NCBI RefSeq assembly: GCF_900618535.1
Contig: NZ_UYJA01000004.1
Location: 124,001 to 188,000, forward strand
Direction of reading: 5' to 3'
Length of the DNA: 64,000 nt
Origin: Pseudomonas bubulae
Lineage (GTDB): Bacteria; Pseudomonadota; Gammaproteobacteria; Pseudomonadales; Pseudomonadaceae
In this document: piece after piece, positions 57,737-64,000 of the stretch
Position numbering within the stretch: the first letter of the stretch is position 1
How the letters are laid out: the number at the start of each line of letters is the position of its first letter
The notes under the pieces: model-generated
The model's database searches: none
What the model saw: only the letters and a program-made list of their open reading frames with translations
What the model was told of the DNA's origin: nothing
Program-made: the position numbers and the translations under genes

Positions 57737-58932
57737 GAGGTTGCGCTGCGCCAGTTATCCACAGCCTCGATCAGTGCCTCAAGCACCGCCGCACCGTCAC
57801 CAATCACCGACACATCCGCGCGTTTGACCATGTCGCAGCCAGGGTCAAGGTTGATCGCCACCACCTTGTCACAGGCACCAATCCCTTGCAGATGCTGGAT
57901 CGCCCCGCTGATCCCGACCGCCACATACACCCGCGCCGTGACCCATACCCCGCTGGCCCCCACCTGACGCTCGCGACCCATAAAGCCATCGTCCACCGCC
58001 ACCCGTGATGCACCTTCGGTGGCGCCAAGGGCAGTGGCAGCCCTGTGGAAAAGTCCCCAGTCCTTGATCCCGTTACCACCGCTGAGGATAAATTCGGCTT
58101 CAGCCATGGGAATCGCAGCAGGGTCAACTTCAACCGCGCCCAGATCCTCAATACGCGGCAAACAGCTGGCAGCTGCTGTGGATAACTGCACCTCCAGCGC
58201 TTCATGCCGGGTTTCACTGACCGGCTCGGCACACTCGGCCGCTGCCAGAATCAACCGCCGCAACGGCTGGACGACATCTTGCTGACCTGCCCCGGCACGG
58301 CCGATGCAAACGCCATCCTTGAGTTGCCACACCCGCGTGGCCGGGCGTTCTCCCAGGCTGGCGGCAAAGCGCCGGCCCAATTCACCGCCACCACTGCGGC
58401 TGTCAGGCAATAGCCAGTGGCGTGGCGTGAACTGGTTATCCACAGCCCGTAAACCCAGCACCTGGTGCTCCGGTGCATAACCTTCACTGTCGAGCATCAA
58501 CAGCCGATCAACCCCGGCCGTGGCAAAGGCGGTCTCCCTGGACTCGCCGAATACCACCGCCAGCACCGCTCCGTCGCTGCCCGCCAATTGGTGGGCCAGC
58601 CCCAGCAGATCGCGGTCGTGGCTGCTCAGGCGGCCCCCGACCATATCCGGCACCACGGCGATATAAAACGCCGGGGCCGCGATCTGATGCAGCGGTAATT
58701 GCACCTCGACGCTGGCCGCGCGCCTGCTGGTCCCGCCCTGCTGCGCGCCGCTGCGGTCTATGCGCTTGATGCCGTTGGGCCCGATAAAACCTGCACCATG
58801 GACATTTTTGCGCACTACGCCATTGGGCCCCATCCAGCTCTGCTGCACGGGTTGCATGGCCGCGTGCAACGGATGCAGACGGTTACGGGCGATCCACTCG
58901 GCCCGTGGGTCGCGGCGGATAATGTCACTCAT
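57691..58932 (-). CDS. etfA: Electron transfer flavoprotein alpha subunit (dimethylglycine-linked)
   Basis: 413 residues. An extra N-terminal part of about 80 residues is followed by the ETF alpha domain; the FAD-binding C-terminal half shows VDDGFMGRERQVGASGVWV, YVAVGISGAIQHLQGI and AINLDPGCDMVKRADVSVIGD. The last 15 or so residues (SVGAGLPAIRATRSA) are encoded by a REPIN, so the natural end may once have been elsewhere. It overlaps dgcB by four bases. Confidence 0.9.
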   Translation of the reverse strand: MSDIIRRDPRAEWIARNRLHPLHAAMQPVQQSWMGPNGVVRKNVHGAGFIGPNGIKRIDRSGAQQGGTSRRAASVEVQLPLHQIAAPAFYIAVVPDMVGGRLSSHDRDLLGLAHQLAGSDGAVLAVVFGESRETAFATAGVDRLLMLDSEGYAPEHQVLGLRAVDNQFTPRHWLLPDSRSGGGELGRRFAASLGERPATRVWQLKDGVCIGRAGAGQQDVVQPLRRLILAAAECAEPVSETRHEALEVQLSTAAASCLPRIEDLGAVEVDPAAIPMAEAEFILSGGNGIKDWGLFHRAATALGATEGASRVAVDDGFMGRERQVGASGVWVTARVYVAVGISGAIQHLQGIGACDKVVAINLDPGCDMVKRADVSVIGDGAAVLEALIEAVDNWRSATSVGAGLPAIRATRSA

Positions 58933-60869
58933 GCGATCACCTCCGATTCTGGCCGTCGGACAGGTTTGGCCACGACGTCTTCAATCAGCGCATCGGCCAC
59001 CAGTTCGGCAATGTCCTTGATTTGCGGACGGGGTTCGACCACCCCTTCGAGCATCGCCGTGCATTGCGGGCAACCCACCGCCACACGCTCGGCGCCCGTC
59101 TCACGGATATCGTCCATGCGCATGTCGGGGATCCTCTGCTTGCCGGGGATGTCGGTAATCGGCGCGCCGCCACCGCCACCACAGCAACGGGAACGAAAGC
59201 CCGAACGCTGCATCTCCTTGACCTCGATACCCAAGGCGCGCAGTACCGCACGCGGCGCCTCGTATTCGCCGTTATAGCGGCCCAGGTAGCAGGGGTCGTG
59301 ATAGGTCACGCTGCCGCCCGCATCCGCGGCAAGATTGAGCAGGCCGGCATCGATCAACTCGGCCATATAAGTGCTGTGATGTTGCACAAGGTAGTCGCCG
59401 CCAAAGGCGCCGTATTCGTTTTTCAGCACATGAAAACTGTGCGGATCGCAGGTGACGATGCGCTGGAAGCTGTACTGCGCCAGGGTCTGGATATTGCGCT
59501 TAGCCAGCGCCTGAAAGGTCGCTTCATCCCCCAGACGCCGGGCCACGTCGCCACTGTCGCGCTCTTCCAGGCCCAGCACGGCAAAGTTGACCCGGGCGGC
59601 CTTGAGCACTTTGACAAAGGCACGCAAGGTGCGCTGGTTACGCATGTCGAAAGCCCCGTCACCGACCCAGAACAACACGTCCACGGCGGGCTTGTCGCGC
59701 ATCAGGTCGAGGTTCAGGTCCGCAGCCCAGTTCATCCGCCCGCCGGGGGCAAAACCGCCGGGGTTATCGGTGGCGATCAGGTTGTCCAGCACCTGCGCGC
59801 CATTGTTCGGTGTCGCACCTTTTTCCAGGGTCAGGAAACGGCGCATATCGACGATGGCGTCCACATGCTCGATCATCATCGGGCACTCTTCAACGCAGGC
59901 GCGGCAAGTGGTGCAGGACCACAGCGTGTCGGCATCGACCAGCCCGTTGACGATCGGCTGATGCGGGTTGCCGCCATGCTCACCAATAGGTTTACCGGGA
60001 TAGGGACTGCCAGCAAAGTGAGCATCGGTGCCGCCCGCGAGGCCGACCACCATGTCCTGAATCAGTTTCTTTGGATTGAGCGGCTGGCCGGCGGCGAAAG
60101 CCGGGCAGGCGGCTTCGCATTTGCCGCATTGCACGCAGGCGTCAAACCCCAGCAATTGGTTCCAGGTGAAATCATTGGGTTTTTCCACGCCCAGGGGCGC
60201 ACTGCGATCGTTTAAATCCAGCGGTTTTAGCCCTGTTGAACGGCCGCCGCCAAAGCGCTCGGCGCGGCGGTGCCAGGCCAGATGCAATGCGCCCGCGAAG
60301 GCGTGCTTCATCGGCCCGCCCCAGGTCATGCCGAAAAATAATTCCGACACACCCCACGCCACGCCCACGCTTAAAACCGCCGCCAGCATCCAACCGCCGA
60401 AGCCTTCGGGCAACAGCCCTGCAACCGGCAAGGTGAGGATGAAAAAACTGGCGGAAAACACCAGCAAGCTTTTCGGCAGGCGCATCCACGGGCCTTTGGA
60501 CAGGCGCGAGGGTGGGTTCAGGCGACGCTTGAACACGAACACAGCACCGATAAACATCAACGCGGTGGCGAACAGCAAGGCATAGCCGAGGATGCGGTTA
60601 TGCAGGCCCAGGCCATGCACCAGGATCGCCAGCACGGCCGCCAGCACAAAGCCGCCAGCAGTGGCGACGTGGGTGTTGGCCATGTATTTGTCGCGGGCGA
60701 CCACGTGGTGCAGATCGACCATGTAGCGCCGGGGCATGGCCAGCAGCCCGCCAAGCAGATCGACCTTGGCCGGGCGACCACGGCGCCACATGTTCATGCG
60801 CCGAATGGCGCCCGCAATCGCCAGCACGAGGGCGGCGAACAGCAGGATGGGAAGAACGATATTGAGCAT
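58929..60869 (-). CDS. dgcB: Dimethylglycine catabolism protein DgcB (iron-sulfur oxidoreductase)
   Basis: 646 residues. About five N-terminal membrane helices, two [4Fe-4S] motifs, CVQCGKCEAACP near 244 and CTTCRACVEECP near 316, then two heterodisulfide-reductase-like CCG domains with YHDPCYLGRYNGEY and SRCCGGGGGAP. It belongs to the membrane-bound dimethylglycine demethylation system. Start MLNIVLPIL at 60869 with GGGAG upstream. Confidence 0.93.
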   Translation of the reverse strand: MLNIVLPILLFAALVLAIAGAIRRMNMWRRGRPAKVDLLGGLLAMPRRYMVDLHHVVARDKYMANTHVATAGGFVLAAVLAILVHGLGLHNRILGYALLFATALMFIGAVFVFKRRLNPPSRLSKGPWMRLPKSLLVFSASFFILTLPVAGLLPEGFGGWMLAAVLSVGVAWGVSELFFGMTWGGPMKHAFAGALHLAWHRRAERFGGGRSTGLKPLDLNDRSAPLGVEKPNDFTWNQLLGFDACVQCGKCEAACPAFAAGQPLNPKKLIQDMVVGLAGGTDAHFAGSPYPGKPIGEHGGNPHQPIVNGLVDADTLWSCTTCRACVEECPMMIEHVDAIVDMRRFLTLEKGATPNNGAQVLDNLIATDNPGGFAPGGRMNWAADLNLDLMRDKPAVDVLFWVGDGAFDMRNQRTLRAFVKVLKAARVNFAVLGLEERDSGDVARRLGDEATFQALAKRNIQTLAQYSFQRIVTCDPHSFHVLKNEYGAFGGDYLVQHHSTYMAELIDAGLLNLAADAGGSVTYHDPCYLGRYNGEYEAPRAVLRALGIEVKEMQRSGFRSRCCGGGGGAPITDIPGKQRIPDMRMDDIRETGAERVAVGCPQCTAMLEGVVEPRPQIKDIAELVADALIEDVVAKPVRRPESEVIA

Positions 60870-60900
60870 GGTGAAGCTCCCAAAGACCACGCAGGTCTGA

Positions 60901-60988
60901 TGTGAGAGCGGGCTTGCTCGCGATTCAGGCGACGCGGTGCATCAGCAACACCGCGTGATCGTTTATCGCGAGCAAGCTCGCTCCCACA
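60901..60988. repeat. REPIN (long type)
   Basis: Left arm begins TGTGAGAGC and right arm has GAGCAAGCTCG, each with one change. It sits between dgcA and dgcB. Confidence 0.85.
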
Positions 60989-61004
60989 TTGGTTCGGTGT
61001 CGGG

Positions 61005-63065
61005 TCAAAAATCCTTGCACAACCGCAGCGCGTCATAGATCGCTGCATGCACGTTGCGCTGGGCCACACAGTCACCGATACGAAACAGCAGGTAGCCGTC
61101 CCCCGCCTCGCTCAAGCACGGTTGCGGCTTGATCGCGAACAGCGCTTCGACGTCGATCTGGCCCTTGTTGCGCGAATCCGGCTTGAGCCCGTAATACAGC
61201 TCTTCATCCGGTCGCACACCGTTTTCGATGATTACCTGATCGACCACCCGCTCCTCTTTGACACCGGTGTATTCGTTCTCCAGCACAGCAATCACCTTGT
61301 CACCCTCGCGGTAGACCTTCTCCAGCATCATGTCGCCGGTCATGACCACTTCCTTGGGATACAGGCTGCGGTAATACGTGGGGAATGACGTGCCGCCAAT
61401 GGCCACACCGGGCTTGGTGTCGTCGGTCACGATCTCGACCTGCGCTCCCTTGTCCGCCGCAAAATCGGCCACCGACATACCGGTAAATTCGCAAATGGTG
61501 TCGTACACCAGCACGTTTTTGCCGGGCGCCACTTTGCCGTCGAGTACATCCCAGCTGCTGACCACCAGCCCTTCGGCCGCGCCCCAGTGTTCGTTCTGCT
61601 CCACAAACGGGTGCCCGCCCACCGCCAGCACCACAATGTCCGGCCGCAAGTCCATGATCGTCGCCGCATCCGCTGCGGTGCCCAGGCGCAGGTCAACTTT
61701 CAGGCGCGCCAGTTCCAGTTGAAACCAGCGGGTGATGCCTGCCATCTGGTCACGCTGGGGCGCTTTGGAGGCGGTGGTGATCTGCCCGCCGATGGCGTCC
61801 TTTTTCTCGAACAGGGTCACGTCATGACCGCGCTCGGCAGCTACACGTGCCGCCTCCATCCCTGCTGGCCCGGCGCCGACAATCACCACCTTGCGTTTGG
61901 CCCCGGTGGATTTTTCGATGATATGCGGCACGCCCATATATTCCCGGGAGGTGGCCGCGTTCTGGATGCACAGCACGTCCAGCCCCTGGTACTGACGGTC
62001 AATGCAGTAGTTGGCACCCACGCATTGTTTAATCTGGTCGACCTGGCCCATCTTGATCTTGGCGATCAGGTGCGGGTCGGCGATATGGGCACGGGTCATG
62101 CCCACCATGTCGACATAACCCCCTTCCAGAATCCGCGTGGCCTGGTTCGGATCCTTGATGTTCTGCGCATGCAGCACCGGGGCCTTGACCACTTCCTTGA
62201 TCCCGGCGGCCAGGTGCAAAAACGGCTCCGGCGGAAAGCTCATATTGGGGATTACGTTGGCCAGGGTGTTATGGGTGTCACAGCCCGAGCCGACCACGCC
62301 GATAAAGTCGAGCATGCCGGTGTCGTCGTAGTACTTGGCAATTTGTTTCATGTCCTCATGGCTCAGGCCATCAGGGTGAAATTCATCCCCGCACAGGCGG
62401 ATGCCCACGCAGAAATCCGGGCCGACTTCAGCGCGCACGGCCTTGAGCACTTCGAGGCCGAAACGCATGCGGTTTTCAAAACTGCCGCCCCATTCATCCG
62501 TGCGTTTGTTGACACGCGGGCTCCAGAACTGGTCAATCATGTGCTGGTGCACCGCCGACAGCTCAACCCCGTCCAGTCCACCGGCTTTGGCCCGGCCTGC
62601 GGCACTGGCGTAGTTACCGATGATCCGCCAGATTTCTTCAGGCTCGATGGTTTTGCATGTGGCCCGGTGCACCGGCTCACGTACACCGGAAGGTGACATC
62701 AGGGTCGGCCAGTTGAAGCCGTCCCAGCGCGAGCGGCGGCCCATGTGGGTAATCTGGATCATGATCTTGGCGCCATGCTTGTGCATGGCATCGGCCAGGT
62801 TCTGGAAGTGTGGGATAATGCGGTCGGTGCTCAGGTTGACCGAACTCCACCACTCTTGTGGACTGTCGATGGCCACCACCGAAGAGCCGCCGCAAATCGC
62901 CAGGCCGATACCGCCCTTGGCCTTTTCTTCGTAGTACTGCACATAACGCTCGGTGGTCATGCCGCCATCGGTGGCATACACCTCGGCATGGGCGGTGCTC
63001 AGCACACGGTTGCGGATGGTCAGCTTGCCGATTTGAATCGGCTCAAACATTGCTTCGAACGCCAT
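61005..63065 (-). CDS. dgcA: Dimethylglycine catabolism protein DgcA
   Basis: 686 residues. An Old Yellow Enzyme / 2,4-dienoyl-CoA reductase-like TIM barrel (residues 1-370) with QIGKLTIRNRVLSTAHAEVY, a [4Fe-4S] cysteine cluster near 347-365 (QCVGANYCIDRQYQGLDVLC), then FAD and NAD domains with VVIVGAGPAGMEAARVAAERG near 395. It removes a methyl group from dimethylglycine, giving sarcosine. Confidence 0.94.
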   Translation of the reverse strand: MAFEAMFEPIQIGKLTIRNRVLSTAHAEVYATDGGMTTERYVQYYEEKAKGGIGLAICGGSSVVAIDSPQEWWSSVNLSTDRIIPHFQNLADAMHKHGAKIMIQITHMGRRSRWDGFNWPTLMSPSGVREPVHRATCKTIEPEEIWRIIGNYASAAGRAKAGGLDGVELSAVHQHMIDQFWSPRVNKRTDEWGGSFENRMRFGLEVLKAVRAEVGPDFCVGIRLCGDEFHPDGLSHEDMKQIAKYYDDTGMLDFIGVVGSGCDTHNTLANVIPNMSFPPEPFLHLAAGIKEVVKAPVLHAQNIKDPNQATRILEGGYVDMVGMTRAHIADPHLIAKIKMGQVDQIKQCVGANYCIDRQYQGLDVLCIQNAATSREYMGVPHIIEKSTGAKRKVVIVGAGPAGMEAARVAAERGHDVTLFEKKDAIGGQITTASKAPQRDQMAGITRWFQLELARLKVDLRLGTAADAATIMDLRPDIVVLAVGGHPFVEQNEHWGAAEGLVVSSWDVLDGKVAPGKNVLVYDTICEFTGMSVADFAADKGAQVEIVTDDTKPGVAIGGTSFPTYYRSLYPKEVVMTGDMMLEKVYREGDKVIAVLENEYTGVKEERVVDQVIIENGVRPDEELYYGLKPDSRNKGQIDVEALFAIKPQPCLSEAGDGYLLFRIGDCVAQRNVHAAIYDALRLCKDF

Positions 63066-63080
63066 ATCCCGATCCTCGAC

Positions 63081-63611
63081 TTACAACGGCTTGACGATAA
63101 ACAGGCCGTGGTCGTGGCCTTCTTCCGATCCGCTATAAACCTGTTCTGCCACGGTGCGGATGTTGCTGCCACGGGCGTGCAGAATCTGGTCCATGGCGCC
63201 GGCAAACCAGCCGGTGAACATGTAGTCGACCTTGCGCCCGACCTTGCCGTACACGTACACAAAGCAGGAGTGTTCCAGCTTGATGGTGGCAGTGCCTTTG
63301 TCGAGATCGATGTCCTGGATCTTGAACAGGCCCCAGCCGCGCTGGGACAGGCGTTTCATGTAGTGTTCGAACACCGCGACGCCTTCGATGCCGTGGCATT
63401 CGGCTTCTTTTTCGCACCAGTGCCAGGCGGATTTGTAGCCGGCCTTGTAAAGAATGTCGGCGTAGGTATCAGCGCCAAGGACTTCTTCAATGCCCATGTG
63501 GTTGTTGACGAAAAAGTGGCGCGGCACATAGAGCATCGGCAAAGCGTCGGAAGTCCAGACGCCGGTTTCGCTGTCGACTTCGATGGGTAATTGCGGGGCG
63601 ATTTTGGCCAT
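63081..63611 (-). CDS. DUF5943 family protein (PA5397-like)
   Basis: 176 residues, with a V4R-like fold suggested by PRHFFVNNHMGIEEVLGADTYADILYKAGY and YMFTGWFAGAMDQILHARG. It lies 15 bases upstream of dgcA, in the order known from P. aeruginosa (PA5397-dgcA). Function unknown, likely tied to dimethylglycine use. Confidence 0.82.
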   Translation of the reverse strand: MAKIAPQLPIEVDSETGVWTSDALPMLYVPRHFFVNNHMGIEEVLGADTYADILYKAGYKSAWHWCEKEAECHGIEGVAVFEHYMKRLSQRGWGLFKIQDIDLDKGTATIKLEHSCFVYVYGKVGRKVDYMFTGWFAGAMDQILHARGSNIRTVAEQVYSGSEEGHDHGLFIVKPL

Positions 63612-63642
63612 GGGTAGCGCTCCAAAAGATGATGAAGTCCCG

Positions 63643-63769
63643 TGCAGCTGTCGAAGGCTGCGTTCGAGCGCGAAGCGGTCGCAAAACCGCTCACTGCGCC
63701 CTGACAGGAAAAATGTGCAATATGGGTTTACGACTGCTTCGCAGCCGGACGCAGCCTTCGGCAGCTGCT
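63643..63769. repeat. Long inverted repeat, second dispersed family
   Basis: GCAGCTGTCGAAGGCTGCG at 63644-63662 pairs with CGCAGCCTTCGGCAGCTGC (63750-63768), with further pairing of GCGAAGCGGTCGCAAAACC against GGTTTACGACTGCTTCGC inside. It fills the gap between the dipeptidase and DUF5943 genes. Confidence 0.75.
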
Positions 63770-63789
63770 ACGCAACAAATACGGTGCGG

Positions 63790-64000
63790 TTACTCGCCCC
63801 AGACATCCTTGAGCACGTTGACCCAGTTCTCGCCCATGATCTTGCGCACCACGCGCTCGTTGTGGCCGCGCTTGAGCAGGGTTTCGGTCAGGTTGGGGAA
63901 CTCGCCCACGGTGCGGATGCCCAGCGGGTTGATGATCTTGCCGAAGCTGGTCAGGCGGCGGGCGTAGCCCTTGTCGTGGGTCAGCATTTCGAAAAAGTCC
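63790..64000 (-). CDS. Membrane dipeptidase (peptidase family M19), C-terminal fragment
   Basis: Only the last 69 codons are present; the gene runs off the right edge. DFFEMLTHDKGYARRLTSFGK and FPNLTETLLKRGHNERVVRKIMGENWVNVL are typical of the end of M19 renal-dipeptidase-like enzymes. Its place upstream of DUF5943-dgcA matches PA5396, part of the glycine betaine neighbourhood. Confidence 0.85.
   Translation of the reverse strand, partial: DFFEMLTHDKGYARRLTSFGKIINPLGIRTVGEFPNLTETLLKRGHNERVVRKIMGENWVNVLKDVWGE

Overview
The window looks like part of a Pseudomonas chromosome, most likely of the P. fluorescens lineage. The evidence is gene content and order matching the P. aeruginosa PA0376-PA0432 and PA5396-PA5421 neighbourhoods, a GC-rich composition of about 60 %, and at least 17 intergenic REP-type hairpins with the core GGAGCGGGCTTGCTCGCGA. 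No tRNA, rRNA, CRISPR array, insertion sequence or prophage gene was seen.

Layout. Positions 1-9200 hold the start of bioA, a cytochrome b561 / YceI pair, the RNA helicase RhlE, and the methyl-cycle operon ahcY-metF behind an S-adenosylhomocysteine riboswitch. A thioesterase, a formate/nitrite-type transporter, a TrhA-like membrane protein and a tandem REPIN array follow. Positions 9200-19020 (minus strand) are the Pil-Chp type IV pilus chemotaxis operon pilG-pilH-pilI-pilJ-chpA-chpC; the adaptation enzymes pilK and chpB are not in their usual places. Positions 19270-25240 (plus strand) carry gshB, a tonB, algH (yqgE), ruvX, pyrR, pyrB and the inactive dihydroorotase pyrC'. Positions 25330-33750 hold a TM2 protein, an NlpC/P60 endopeptidase and the housekeeping run yggS-proC-yggT-DUF167-metX-metW-DUF4426-rdgB-hemW-DUF3392. 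Positions 33900-36960 carry trmB, thiG, thiS, a DUF423 gene and mtgA. Positions 37000-40700 are less conserved: an aspartic-protease-like protein, an acyltransferase, a DUF2780 protein and an ECF sigma / anti-sigma pair.

Positions 40800-64000 form a glycine-betaine catabolic region. GbcAB demethylates glycine betaine to dimethylglycine, DgcA/DgcB with a dedicated EtfAB takes it to sarcosine, and SoxBDAG takes sarcosine to glycine. GlyA and LtaE handle glycine, serine and threonine, and PurU and FdhA deal with the one-carbon units released as formyl-tetrahydrofolate and formaldehyde. A ZapA/ZapB-like pair, a GNAT acetyltransferase and a lytic transglycosylase are interspersed.

The most unusual stretch is 55066-56298, 1.2 kb without a convincing gene. 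It contains four degenerate 71-base modules with identical internal spacing (a CATTTTTTG block, then 38 bases later a GGCCTGCAG block, then 24 bases later a DnaA-box-like TTATCCACA). An AT-rich segment and a lytic transglycosylase of the VirB1/IagB type follow. It resembles an iteron / DnaA-box array, but no replication gene is visible and its function is unknown.
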